The notes: generated by a model not told the origin, from the letters alone. A DNA stretch of 64,000 nucleotides from Pseudarthrobacter sp. SSS035 (GCF_023273875.1 NZ_CP096882.1:1674001-1738000); one strand, 5' to 3'; shown: positions 53,124 to 62,397, counted from the stretch's first letter. Translations and numbers: made by a program.

Positions 53124-54376
53124 AAACCAAGACACAAACCGCTCCCGCCTCCCTCGCCATGGACTTGCAGGACGAACGGCTGCAAGACCGGACAGGACTC
53201 AAAGGCCAGTTCCAGGCATTCCTGGACCGAACCCGCTCCGGGGACCTCGGTGTCCTGCCCGTCATCGGCGGACTTATCGTGATCTGGGCCGTCCTCCAGG
53301 CCCTGAACCCGATCTTCCTTTCCCCCGCCAACCTGGTCAACCTCACCATGGAAAGCTCAGCCGTAGGGATCATCGCCCTCGGCATCGTCTCCGTCCTCCT
53401 GGTAGCCCAAATCGACCTTTCCGTCGGTTCCGTCAGCGGACTGGCCGCCGCAGTCGTCGCAGTCACTTCGGTCAACATGGGCTGGCCCGTCTGGCTGGTT
53501 ATCCTGGCCACAGTTGCCCTCGGAGCAGGCACCGGCTGGATATACGGACAAATCTTCAACCGGTTCGGCGTTCCCAGTTTCGTCATCACCCTCGCCGGGC
53601 TACTCGGATTCCTGGGGCTGCAGCTCTACATCCTGGGCGCCAAGGGATCCATCAACCTGCCGTTCGTCTCACCCCTGGTGTACTTCGCGCAACTGGCATT
53701 CGTGCCCATCTGGCTGTCCTACGTACTGGTAGCAGCCGCAGCGGCAGGCCTGTTCGCCACCGACTATTTCCACTCACGAGCCCGCAGAATCGCCGGGCTG
53801 TCCGCCATGTCCCTGCAGAACGTCGCCCTGCGCGCCATTCTCCTGCTGGTAGTCCTCGGAGTAGCTCTCTCCTACCTGAACCAAAGCCGCGGAGTCGGCT
53901 GGATGTTCATTTTGTTCATCGCACTGACCTTGATCCTTAATTACCTGCTCAAACGAACCAAGTGGGGCCGCTCCGTCTACGCCGTCGGCGGCAACCCAGA
54001 GGCAGCCCGCCGCGCCGGCATAAATGTCAAAGCCATTTACACATCCGTTTTCATCACCTGCTCAACGCTCGCAGCGATAGGAGGACTCCTTGGAGCCGCC
54101 CGCCTCGCAGCCGCCAACCAGGGAAGCGGCACCGGCGACGTAAACCTGAACGCAATCGCTGCGGCTGTCATCGGCGGAACGAGCTTGTTCGGGGGCCGTG
54201 GCAGCGCCTTCGCCGCCATCTTGGGGATCATCGTCATCCAGTCAATCTCCAGCGGCCTCACCCTGCTGAATCTCGACTCGTCATTCCGTTTCATGGTCAC
54301 GGGTGTGGTGCTGCTCCTGGCAGTAACCCTCGACTCAGTCTCCCGCCGGTCTCGATCCGCACACGGCAGGGCCTGA
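53120..54376 (+). CDS. ABC transporter permease, XylH/RbsC type
   Basis: 418-aa membrane subunit with about 11 helices after a 45-residue hydrophilic N-terminus. VSVLLVAQIDLSVGSVSGLAA is the CUT2 permease signature, and YAVGGNPEAARRAGINVKA is the cytoplasmic coupling loop, followed by IAAAVIGGTSLFGGRGS. It completes the binding-protein, ATPase, permease set. This and the MFS give the cassette two uptake systems. Confidence 0.94.
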   Translation: MKTKTQTAPASLAMDLQDERLQDRTGLKGQFQAFLDRTRSGDLGVLPVIGGLIVIWAVLQALNPIFLSPANLVNLTMESSAVGIIALGIVSVLLVAQIDLSVGSVSGLAAAVVAVTSVNMGWPVWLVILATVALGAGTGWIYGQIFNRFGVPSFVITLAGLLGFLGLQLYILGAKGSINLPFVSPLVYFAQLAFVPIWLSYVLVAAAAAGLFATDYFHSRARRIAGLSAMSLQNVALRAILLLVVLGVALSYLNQSRGVGWMFILFIALTLILNYLLKRTKWGRSVYAVGGNPEAARRAGINVKAIYTSVFITCSTLAAIGGLLGAARLAAANQGSGTGDVNLNAIAAAVIGGTSLFGGRGSAFAAILGIIVIQSISSGLTLLNLDSSFRFMVTGVVLLLAVTLDSVSRRSRSAHGRA

Positions 54377-54397
54377 GCAATAACCGCCAGTTCCTAC

Positions 54398-54435
54398 CCA
54401 AGGGCTCCTGCCGCAAGAATGGCAGGGGCCCTTGG
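54398..54435 (+). terminator. Strong terminator ending the cassette's ABC operon
   Basis: CCAAGGGCTCCTGCC (54398-54412) pairs with GGCAGGGGCCCTTGG (54421-54435), 15 bp with one G-U, loop GCAAGAAT. It is the last cassette feature before the right mptB copy. Confidence 0.85.
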
Positions 54436-54509
54436 TGATGGCCGGGCCGGAAGCCCTCGCGTAAGCAGTACCTTTTAGCAGTCCCAATTCCCGTGTGGCG
54501 TGTTTCGCC

Positions 54510-56129
54510 TCAGCGCGCGCCCCGGCGCTGGTCCAGGAGCCAGCGCCAACCCCGACGGGCCCAGTCCAAGGGTTTACCCTCGATCAGCAGCTTCCGCGTG
54601 TGGATGTCCAGGACCAGCAGATAGAACGTGAACAGCAGCGCGGTCACGAACGCCAGCGACGACGCGTCAATGGCCAGCTCCACAAAGGACCAGACCGAGA
54701 GCTGGTCCTGTGCGCCGAACACCACAAAGAACGTCACGCCCACGTAGAGGCACCGGATCTGCCAGTCGTTCCGGATGCCGGTCACCGCCACGAACGGCAG
54801 GAACCAGAGGATGTACCAGGGCTGGATGATGGGCGAAAGCATCACGACGGCGGTGAACGCCAGGGCCAGCCGGCGCACCGCCCGCGAGTAATCGCCACGG
54901 AACATCAGCAGCAGCACCAGCCCGATGGCCGCCCACTTCATGCCCGTCCGCAGCAGGTCCGCGATGGTGCCGCCCGGCAGTCCCAGCACGTTGCCGAGGA
55001 ACTCAACCTGCTGCCCCAGGAACCCTGACGGCGAATAGCCGGTGTAACCCGGCGTCGGGTCCATGATGGCCCAGACCCAGCCCAGCCCGAGGTTGTAAGG
55101 GATCCCGCTGACGGCCAGCACGGCGAAACTGATTCCCGCCGTCGCACCCCAAATCAGGAACTTCCGCGTCCACGAGGCCGCGGGCCCGGCCCACATGACC
55201 CCGATGAATGGCAGGAGCAGCACGGTGATCGGCTTGATCCCGATGGAGGCGGTGACCAGCAGGATTCCGGCCAGGTAGCGCTTCGTCGCCGCGAAGTAGA
55301 CACCGGCGACGGCGAGGCCCACCATAAGCGCGTCGTTGTGGGCGCTAGCCACGAAACTGATGAGGAACAGCGGGTTGGCCACCGCGATCCAGAGTGCCCG
55401 CGCGCCGTTGATGCCGTGCAGTTCGGCCAGCTTGGGCACGTAAATGACGCAGAGCAGAACCCCGACGCCGGCGATCAGGCGGAACAGCAGGACGGACACG
55501 TCGGGCTGCGCCCCTGTCAGCTCCACCACGCCGCGGGCGAGCCACAGGAAGTAGGGCCCGTAGGGGGTCCTGTTCTCGGCCCACGCCGGGTCCGCGCCGA
55601 GGGCAAACCAGTTGTTAAGGGTGGAAATGCCCACGGCGTAAGGGTTCTGGCCTTCCATGACCAGGCGGCCCTGGCCGGTGTAGGCGTAAACATCGCGGGA
55701 GAAGATGGGGACGGCCAGCAGGAGCGGCAGGGACCAGGCGGAGATGGCTATGACCACCGATCGCAGCGAGTGTTCGCCCCAGTCGTCCAGCCGCTGGCCC
55801 AGCCGGAGCCAGGACCGCATCAGGAGCATCGCCCCCACCGTCAGGAGCACGGTGGACAGCGTCACCCCCCAGCCCTCGGTCCGCAGCGCGATGACCACCG
55901 GCTGGCGGATCATGGGTGAGCCGTTGGCGATCCAGCCCGTTCCGATCGATCCCACAAACATCATGAGGGCGCCCAGGAACCCCTGCCAGGTGGCGATGTA
56001 CACCCGGCGCTTCGTGGGGGGAGCTACGGCGGGCGCAGCAGACTTGGGGAGCTCCGCGCCGGCCGCCGTCTTTTTCGACGGACTGGGGACGCTCTCCGAA
56101 GTGCCGATGTGTGAACCGCCTGCCGTCAT
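54510..56129 (-). CDS. mptB: Polyprenol-phosphomannose-dependent alpha-1,6-mannosyltransferase (MptB family)
   Basis: 539-aa GT-C membrane enzyme with a 40-residue Pro/Ala-rich N-terminus and about 12 helices. The catalytic loop has IFSRDVYAYTGQGRLVMEGQ and the following ENRTPYGPYFLW; SAHNDALMVGLAVAG and GIKPITVLLLPF are conserved. It extends alpha-1,6-mannan chains of lipomannan-type glycolipids at the outer membrane face. ATG 56129 is the only good start. The gene is intact; its last 450 bp are duplicated at 42971-43419, where the cassette begins. Divergent from the broken SulP gene across 213 nt (56130-56342), in which I see no gene. Confidence 0.92.
   Translation of the reverse strand: MTAGGSHIGTSESVPSPSKKTAAGAELPKSAAPAVAPPTKRRVYIATWQGFLGALMMFVGSIGTGWIANGSPMIRQPVVIALRTEGWGVTLSTVLLTVGAMLLMRSWLRLGQRLDDWGEHSLRSVVIAISAWSLPLLLAVPIFSRDVYAYTGQGRLVMEGQNPYAVGISTLNNWFALGADPAWAENRTPYGPYFLWLARGVVELTGAQPDVSVLLFRLIAGVGVLLCVIYVPKLAELHGINGARALWIAVANPLFLISFVASAHNDALMVGLAVAGVYFAATKRYLAGILLVTASIGIKPITVLLLPFIGVMWAGPAASWTRKFLIWGATAGISFAVLAVSGIPYNLGLGWVWAIMDPTPGYTGYSPSGFLGQQVEFLGNVLGLPGGTIADLLRTGMKWAAIGLVLLLMFRGDYSRAVRRLALAFTAVVMLSPIIQPWYILWFLPFVAVTGIRNDWQIRCLYVGVTFFVVFGAQDQLSVWSFVELAIDASSLAFVTALLFTFYLLVLDIHTRKLLIEGKPLDWARRGWRWLLDQRRGAR
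54523..54974. repeat. Direct repeat, right copy (mptB 3' region)
   Basis: Matches 42971-43419 in the same orientation. This copy is part of the intact mptB. Together the pair bounds the 11-kb cassette; recombination between them would delete it and leave a single full mptB. Confidence 0.93.
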
Positions 56130-56342
56130 GTCTTGTGTGGTCCCCTACTTACGTTACGGCGCTGGCTGGACTAGCTATAGGCCGGTCTACAACCCAGTCA
56201 TTTTAGCAGTTGGCCCGCGGCGCACCCCAGACTTGTAGGGGCGGACGTGCCCCCTATTTCGCAATGAGGCGTCGCGCCGCCCCATCCCCGCCTATGAATG
56301 AAGCCGCCACTGCCGGCTTCGCCAGCACGATTGGACCCAGCC

Positions 56343-57869
56343 ATGGCCGTACGAAGCGTCCCCGATGCCCGGACCAGCACGCTTCAGCAGCTCTAATCAG
56401 TCCGTGCCACGCTTCGCTCGCCGCGGCGGCTGAAGACCGAGGCACTGGCAGGCCTGGTGGTGGCACTGGCCTTGATCCCGGAGGCGATCGCTTTCTCGGT
56501 GATCGCCGGGGTGGATCCGCGGATCGGCCTGTTCGCCTCGTTCGCCATGGCTGTCACCATCTCTTTTGTGGGCGGCCGGCCCGCCATGATTTCCGCCGCC
56601 ACCGGCGCCGTCGCCCTGGTCATCGCCCCGCTGATGCGCAGCCACGGCCTGGACCACCTGATCGCGGCCGTGATCCTGGCCGGCGTTTTCCAGATCCTGC
56701 TGGCGGTCCTCGGCGTCACACGATTGATGCGGTTCATCCCGCGCTCGGTGATGCTGGGCTTCGTGAACGCCCTGGCCATCCTGGTGTTTATGGCCCAGAT
56801 TCCCGAACTGATCGGCGTGCCGTGGATGGTTTATCCGCTGGTGGCCGTGGGCCTGGTCATCGTGGTGGGACTGCCCAGAATTTCGACGGCGGTGCCCTCA
56901 CCTTTGGTGGCCATCGTGGTGCTCACCCTGTTTGCCGTGCTGGCCGGCGTGGATGTTCCCACCGTCCAGGACAAGGGCCAGCTGCCCGAGAGCTTGCCTT
57001 CGGTGTTTGTCCCCAATGTCCCGCTGACGTGGGAGACGCTCCAGGTCCTCGCGCCGTTCTCGCTGTCCATGGCCTTGGTGGGGCTGCTCGAATCGCTGAT
57101 GACCGCCAAGCTGGTGGACGACATCACGGACATCCGCTCCAACAAGACCCGCGAGTCCTGGGGCCAGGGCGTGGCGAACATCGTCACAGGCTTTTTCGGC
57201 GGCATGGGCGGTTGCGCCGTGATCGGCCAGACCATGATCAACGTCAAGGGATCCGGGGCACGGAGCCGCGTGTCCACGTTCCTGGCCGGCGTTTTTCTGC
57301 TGGTCCTGGTGGTGGTGCTCGGCGATGTTTTGGGCCTGATTCCGATGGCCGCGCTGGTGGCCGTAATGATCTTCGTTTCCGCCATTACCTTCGACTGGCA
57401 CTCCATCGCTCCGCGGACCCTGCGCCGGATACCCAAGTCCGAGACCGCCGTCATGGTGATCACCGTGGCAGTCGTGTCGGCCACCCACAACCTGGCCATC
57501 GGCGTCGGGGCGGGCGTGCTGGCGGCCACGGCGCTGTTCGCCCGGCGGGTGGCGCACTTCGTCACGGTGGAACGGACCGTCGTCGAACTTAACGGTGAGA
57601 ACGTGGCCACCTACACGGTGGACGGCGAGCTGTTCTTTGCCTCGTCCAACGACCTCTACACGCAGTTCGAGTACGCCCTGGACGCCGAGCCGGACGTCAG
57701 CCGGGTGATTGTGGACCTGCACGCCTCGCACCTCTAGGACGCCTCAACCGTCGCGGTGCTGGACGCCGTGACCGAGAAGTACCGCCGGCACGGGCGGGAC
57801 GTGGAGCTGATCGGGCTGAATGCAGCCAGCGTGGCCATGCGGGAACGGCTGGCGGGAAAACTCTACTGA
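56343..57869 (+). pseudogene. SulP-family anion transporter broken by two in-frame stops
   Basis: One frame from ATG 56343 to TGA 57869 encodes a SulP sulfate/bicarbonate-type transporter: LVVALALIPEAIAFSVIAGV, GGRPAMISAATGAVALV, GCAVIGQTMINVKGSGARSR, and a C-terminal STAS domain. TAA at 56394-56396 interrupts the N-terminus after about 17 codons, and TAG at 57735-57737 replaces what is normally Trp in the STAS motif H-x-WDAS (here HL, stop, DAS). Both flanks of each stop keep family-like sequence. A GTG at 56457 could start a shorter protein but would begin inside the first conserved helix and still end 44 residues early. Probably inactive. Confidence 0.8.
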
Positions 57870-57873
57870 CGGG

Positions 57874-59025
57874 CTAGCCCCGCGGGTCGCTGTGGACAGT
57901 GCGGTTCCGGCCCAACGACTTGGCCCTATAGAGGGCCCGGTCAGCGGCGGCGATGAGGTCATCCACATCGGACGTCTCGGCGTCGTACAGCGCCACCCCG
58001 TAACTGACGGTGGGCATTTCGAGTCCGTCGGCAGTGGAGACCTCGGCGAGGCGCCGGCTGATCTCCTCAGCTATTTTGTCCGCACGCCCGGCGGTGGCGC
58101 CCGGGATGAGGAGGATGAACTCTTCCCCGCCATACCTGCCCACCAGGTCCGTGGGCCGGACAGTGTCCTGGCTTGCGGCGGCGAATGCCCGCAGCGCGAC
58201 GTCCCCGGCGGCATGGCCGTGGGTGTCGTTGACTGCCTTGAAGTTGTCCAGGTCGGCGAGGACCAGGGCGCCCGTTCCCGGAGTGACGGCCCTGTCGCTC
58301 AGCAACTCTGTGGCCAGGTCCAGAAATGCTTTGCGGTTGAGCAGGCCGGTGAGATCGTCCCGTGTGGCCACCATGCGCAGGGCCCGGGTCTGCTGTTCGG
58401 TGCTCAAGGCAGCCATGCTGAAGGACACCACCACCAGCAGCACCATGGTCACCAATGTGGTCCCAGCGGAGCCGAAGAATGTGGCGAACGTGTGTCCGTC
58501 CGGGCCCTCCAGCAGGAAGTACACCAGCCGGCCGAAATAGAACACGGACATCGCTGCCGCTGCGGCAGCCATCGGCACCCGCACGCGCGAATACCCAGGT
58601 TCCAGCCGCCAGAGCTCCCGGGATGCCAAGCCGATGGTCAGGCACATGGCGGAGAGGAATACCGCACCGCCGGACCAAGTGTTGGTGCCGGGATTGTCGA
58701 CGGCGGAGGCAACCAGGGTGACCAGCGGTACCCCGGTGAACACCCACCGCAGCGGCGGCACCTCCCGGAGCGACCGGGCACCGGCCCAGACGGCTGCGCT
58801 GCCCAGGACCAGCAGGACATTGCCCAGCGTATTGGCCCACCACTGGTGGGCGGTTCCGTTGAGCAGGAAGGCGGCGGATCCGGACAGAAAAAACACCAGC
58901 GCGAGGCACCACCAGCCGCTGTACGGCGAGCGCGTGGAGCGGTAGGCCGAAAAGTAGAACAGCAGCACCAGGACCAAAGCCATCACGCCGAAGGCGATCC
59001 TCAGCGTAGTAGTATCCAGGTCCAT
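57874..59025 (-). CDS. Membrane-bound diguanylate cyclase
   Basis: 383 aa. Seven or so membrane helices fill residues 1-205, then a GGDEF domain (about 215-380) with RDDLTGLLNRKAF, DLDNFKAVNDTHGHAAGD and the active-site GRYGGEEFILL. It makes cyclic di-GMP from GTP under control of a membrane sensor region. No RxxD inhibitory site is obvious just before GGEEF. Its stop lies 4 nt from the end of the convergent SulP pseudogene. Confidence 0.93.
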   Translation of the reverse strand: MDLDTTTLRIAFGVMALVLVLLFYFSAYRSTRSPYSGWWCLALVFFLSGSAAFLLNGTAHQWWANTLGNVLLVLGSAAVWAGARSLREVPPLRWVFTGVPLVTLVASAVDNPGTNTWSGGAVFLSAMCLTIGLASRELWRLEPGYSRVRVPMAAAAAAMSVFYFGRLVYFLLEGPDGHTFATFFGSAGTTLVTMVLLVVVSFSMAALSTEQQTRALRMVATRDDLTGLLNRKAFLDLATELLSDRAVTPGTGALVLADLDNFKAVNDTHGHAAGDVALRAFAAASQDTVRPTDLVGRYGGEEFILLIPGATAGRADKIAEEISRRLAEVSTADGLEMPTVSYGVALYDAETSDVDDLIAAADRALYRAKSLGRNRTVHSDPRG

Positions 59026-59076
59026 TTCAGAAGTTCCCCCCGACCGCCGAGTGATGCAGACCTCAGTATGGCACCG

Positions 59077-59730
59077 TCACTGGCCCGGCGGGCGGATTAT
59101 CCGGCGTTGCGTGGCCAGGGCGATGGCGGAGGTCCGGTTGTCCACGCCGAGCTTGCCGTAGATGTGCACGAGGTGGGTTTTGACGGTGGCCTCGGAAATG
59201 AAAAGCCGCCGGGCGATGGCGCGGTTTGTCAGGCCGGTGGCCAGCAGTTCAAGCAGCTGGACCTCGCGGGTTGTGAGGGCAGTTTCCGGGCTGCTGATCC
59301 GCGACATCAGCAGTGCCGCGACCTTCGGAGCCAGCGCCGTCTGGCCGGCCGCCGCCGACAGTACCGCCTGGCGGATCTGTTCCGGCGGCGCGTCCTTGAG
59401 CATGTAGCCGCTGGCGCCTGCCTCGACGGCGGCCAGGATGTCCGCCTCGGTGTCGTAGGTGGTCAGAATCAGGACCGGCGGCGGGGCGTCCAGCTTCCGG
59501 ATCGCGGCGGTGGCGGTGACACCGTCCATCCCGGCGCCCATCTGCAGGTCCATCAGCACCACATCCACGCGGTCCCCCAGTGTCCGGAGCCGCGCGAGTT
59601 CCCGCAGCGCGGCGTCCCCGTCGGCGGCCTCGGCGGCCACGCTGAAGTCCTCGAATTCGGTGAGCATGGCGCGCAGGCCCGCGCGGACCACGGGGTGGTC
59701 ATCCACCAGGAGAATGCGGAGCTCGCCCAT
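59077..59730 (-). CDS. NarL/FixJ-type response regulator
   Basis: 217 aa. Receiver domain 1-120 with acidic pair near VDDHPVV and phospho-acceptor Asp in VVLMDLQMG (about residue 55); LuxR helix-turn-helix at the end (LTTREVQLLELLATGLTNRA, FISEATVKTHLVHIYGKLGV). Its ATG overlaps the kinase stop by 1 nt. Partner of the adjacent kinase; probably controls the divergent ABC exporter-like genes. Confidence 0.95.
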   Translation of the reverse strand: MGELRILLVDDHPVVRAGLRAMLTEFEDFSVAAEAADGDAALRELARLRTLGDRVDVVLMDLQMGAGMDGVTATAAIRKLDAPPPVLILTTYDTEADILAAVEAGASGYMLKDAPPEQIRQAVLSAAAGQTALAPKVAALLMSRISSPETALTTREVQLLELLATGLTNRAIARRLFISEATVKTHLVHIYGKLGVDNRTSAIALATQRRIIRPPGQ

Positions 59731-61052
59731 CAGTCCCGCTCCCCCTCGGCGCCGTTGCCCCCGCCGGTGAGCGGCAGCCGGATGGCGACGACGGTCCCCT
59801 CGCCGGGTGCCGTCTCCACCTCCAGCGAGCCGTTCAGCTCAGCCACCCGGGCAGCCAGCGAGCGAAACCCGAACCCGCTGCCGTCCGCCCGGCCGGCCAC
59901 GCCGGAACCGGGAGCTTCCGGCGCAAAGCCCGTGCCGTCGTCATATACGTCCAAGGTGACCTCGTCGCCGAGGAACGCGAGGGTAACGACGGCGGTGCTT
60001 GCTTTGGCGTGGAGCCTGACGTTGGACAAGCTGGCCTGGGCGGCCCGGAGCAGGGTAACGCTGTACTGCGGCGGCAGCTCCGCGGGGTCGCCCACCAGCT
60101 CGAAGCGGCAGCGGAGCCCGTCACCGCGCGCGGCGGCCAGCGTTTCGGTTTCGCCGCAGAGCCGCTGCAGGCTCTCCGGGAGCGACGACTCCTGGAGCTG
60201 GGGCGAGGTGAGGCCGCGGACAAAGCTGCGGGCCTCCGCGAGGTTTTCCGACGCCGTCTGCTGCACCAGCGCGAACCGCTCCGCGGCGGTGGCAAGATCG
60301 CCGCTGGCCAGGGACTTCTCCGCCGCCCGCGCCACCAGGACGATGCTGGACAGGCCCTGCGCCAAGGTGTCGTGGATTTCGCGGGCCAGGCGCTCACGCT
60401 CAGCTGCGACGCCGGCCTCATGCTGGGTTCTGGCAAGTTCTGCGCGGGTGCGCCGGAGTTCGTCCGCCGCCAGCCGCTGGGCTTCACTCTCCTGGTAGAG
60501 CGCGCGGTAAGCCAGCCCTGTGACCACGGCGAAAACGGCACCCAGCCCCGGCCCCAGGACCATGGGTAACGTGGGCGACGGCAGCCCGCTGGCCACCCAC
60601 TGCGAAGCCACGACGGCGGCCGTCATCGCGGCGATGGTGAGCAGAGCAATCCGGCGAGGTAGAACATGCAGGTGGAGGAAGAAGAGCGGAAAGGCCACCC
60701 AGGAAAATTCGGCGCTGCCGGCGAGGAGGACTCCCCACAGTGCTGTGACAAGGCCCAGCCAGGGGGCGGCGTAGGGGTGCGGGTTGAAGCTGGAGCGGCC
60801 CGCGGCGAAGCGCTTCTCCAGGACAGTGCCTGCGAGGTAAGCCGCGGCGAGGGCAAGGGCGAGTGCGGACCAGGCGAGGCGCCGCGCTCCCGCGGGAGTG
60901 CCGGCGTCGTCCGCGCCGACGGCTCCGTCCGCGAAGTGGAGCCGCAGGATGGCGACCAGCAGCAGCACGGCAAAACCGACGTGAAGCGTCACCCGAAGGA
61001 ACCGCAGGATGGCAGCCCCCGACGGGGTGGTCTGTGGGTCCGCGGCAGGCAT
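59730..61052 (-). CDS. Sensor histidine kinase (HisKA_3 type)
   Basis: 440 aa. Five or six membrane helices at about 15-190, a coiled stretch (QRLAADELRRTRAELARTQ), the phospho-acceptor motif LAREIHDTLAQGLSSIVLV (His near residue 232), then HATPase with VYDDGTGFAPE and GFRSLAARV. DesK/LiaS-like architecture, sensing membrane or envelope state. Transcribed with its response regulator and divergent from an FtsX/LolD-type ABC pair. Confidence 0.95.
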   Translation of the reverse strand: MPAADPQTTPSGAAILRFLRVTLHVGFAVLLLVAILRLHFADGAVGADDAGTPAGARRLAWSALALALAAAYLAGTVLEKRFAAGRSSFNPHPYAAPWLGLVTALWGVLLAGSAEFSWVAFPLFFLHLHVLPRRIALLTIAAMTAAVVASQWVASGLPSPTLPMVLGPGLGAVFAVVTGLAYRALYQESEAQRLAADELRRTRAELARTQHEAGVAAERERLAREIHDTLAQGLSSIVLVARAAEKSLASGDLATAAERFALVQQTASENLAEARSFVRGLTSPQLQESSLPESLQRLCGETETLAAARGDGLRCRFELVGDPAELPPQYSVTLLRAAQASLSNVRLHAKASTAVVTLAFLGDEVTLDVYDDGTGFAPEAPGSGVAGRADGSGFGFRSLAARVAELNGSLEVETAPGEGTVVAIRLPLTGGGNGAEGERD

Positions 61053-61086
61053 TTCACCAGCTTAGGCGCCTGCGGGAATATGCGGA

Positions 61087-61102
61087 TCAACCAAAAGGTT
61101 GA
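61087..61102. promoter_or_regulatory. Inverted repeat TCAACC-AAAA-GGTTGA
   Basis: A perfect 16-bp inverted repeat in the 165-nt gap between the kinase gene and the ABC permease gene, with another TCAACC at 61111-61116. A likely binding site for the neighbouring response regulator. Confidence 0.6.
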
Positions 61103-61217
61103 CCGCCCCTTCAACCTCTTGTCCCGCCGGGCTCAACTAAATCCTCGATGTGGGCCGGGCCGATGCGCCGGAGAGTGGATTCAGAAGGAATTCCACCCCC
61201 ACTGAAGGAAGTACAAC

Positions 61218-62363
61218 GTGTTTCTCGCTATTCGCGACATCCGATTCGCCAAGGGCAGGTTCGCCCTGATGGGCGGCGTGGTGGCCCTGGTGACGCTGCT
61301 GCTGGTGCTGCTCTCCGGGCTCACCGCAGGGCTGGGCGACCAGTCCACGTCCGCCATCGGGAAGCTGGGCTCTGGTTCCGGCGGCGATGCGTCCGGCGCC
61401 GGATCCAGGCCGGTGGACAGCATCGTTTTTGGCGCACCCGGCACCAACCAGCCCACGGCATCCTTCACCGAAAGCGAAGTGACGGCCGCGCAGGTGGACA
61501 GCTGGAAGCGCACCGCGGGGGTGGCCCGGGCCGAGGCCCTGGGTATCAGCCAGTCCCGCCTCCAGAGCGGCGACGGCGGTACCACCAACGTGGCGGTATT
61601 CGGCGTTGCCGAGGACGGGCAGCTGGCGCCGTCGCCGGTCCGGGCGGGGTCGGTGGTGATCGGCGCGACCGTCGCCGCGGACCTTTCACTCGACGTCGGA
61701 GACACGGCCACGGTGAGTGGCACTAACGTGACCGTCACCGCCGTCGTGGATGACCAGTGGTATTCGCACACCGGCGTGGTGTGGATGGCGCTGCCGACGT
61801 GGGCCGAGGTGGCGCACCTGACGCCGGCTGCCGGGAGTACTCCGGGGAGCATTCCGGTGGCGACCGTCGCCGCCGTCACCTACCAGGACGGCGCCGTGGT
61901 GGACGAGGAAGCGGCCAATGCGATGGCCCGCACGGTCAGCACCAGCCGCACCGGCTCGTTCCAGGCGCTGGGCTCTTTCAAGAGCGAAAACGGGTCGCTG
62001 ATGCTGATGCAGGCGTTCCTTTACGGGATTTCGGCACTGGTGATCGTTGCGTTCCTGACGGTCTGGACCGTGCAGCGCACCCGCGATATCGCCGTCCTCA
62101 AGGCCATGGGCGCGTCCGGCGGCTACGTGCTGCGCGATGCCATGACCCAGGCCGCCATTGTGCTGCTGGCCGGCGCGGGCCTGGGCGGGGCAGTCGGAAT
62201 TCTGGGCGGGTTCGCCGCAGCCCAGGCGGCACCCTTCCTGGTCACGCCGGCCACCACCCTGCTGCCCGTGCTGGGAATTGTGGCCATTGGCCTGGCGGGC
62301 GCCGCGCTTGCAGTGCGCCGGGTGACCACCGTAGATCCGCTGATCGCCCTCGGCGGCAACTAA
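61218..62363 (+). CDS. FtsX-like ABC transporter permease
   Basis: 381 aa. One N-terminal helix, a large extracytoplasmic domain (about residues 50-255), and three C-terminal helices with VWTVQRTRDIAVLKAMGASG, the family's coupling helix. GTG 61218 follows GAAGGAAG by 6 nt. It works with the ATPase encoded next. Such pairs export or extract lipids or antibiotics, or signal envelope stress; the flanking two-component system suggests stress-induced expression. Confidence 0.92.
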   Translation: MFLAIRDIRFAKGRFALMGGVVALVTLLLVLLSGLTAGLGDQSTSAIGKLGSGSGGDASGAGSRPVDSIVFGAPGTNQPTASFTESEVTAAQVDSWKRTAGVARAEALGISQSRLQSGDGGTTNVAVFGVAEDGQLAPSPVRAGSVVIGATVAADLSLDVGDTATVSGTNVTVTAVVDDQWYSHTGVVWMALPTWAEVAHLTPAAGSTPGSIPVATVAAVTYQDGAVVDEEAANAMARTVSTSRTGSFQALGSFKSENGSLMLMQAFLYGISALVIVAFLTVWTVQRTRDIAVLKAMGASGGYVLRDAMTQAAIVLLAGAGLGGAVGILGGFAAAQAAPFLVTPATTLLPVLGIVAIGLAGAALAVRRVTTVDPLIALGGN

Positions 62364-62397
62364 TTCCTCTCCCTGAAACGCCCGAAAGGTACTTCCC

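Larger units (their letters stand above)
43420..54509. other. Acquired sugar/polyol catabolism cassette between mptB repeats
   Basis: An 11-kb block lying between two direct copies of the mptB 3' end. It has its own promoter regions, regulator, MFS and ABC uptake, two kinases, a phosphatase and a dehydrogenase, and ends in a strong terminator (54398-54435). Single-crossover integration of a circular or incoming DNA carrying an mptB fragment would give exactly one complete and one 5'-truncated mptB. No integrase, transposase or tRNA is present, so homologous recombination is favoured over site-specific integration. Confidence 0.7.

Noticed and set aside
43420..54509. Transposon or integrative element with integrase
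   Set aside because: No transposase, integrase, short terminal inverted repeats or tRNA attachment site is visible; the long mptB repeats explain the boundaries better.
54474..56212. TTTTAGCAGT at 54474-54483 and again at 56203-56212
   Set aside because: Only 10 bp and asymmetrically placed around mptB; it could be chance and does not match the cassette ends at the 450-bp repeats.
57820..60498. An 892-codon open frame on the plus strand
   Set aside because: It runs antisense across the diguanylate cyclase, response regulator and kinase genes, all with clear family motifs. Its sequence is Gly/Gln/Arg-rich shadow translation with no domain.
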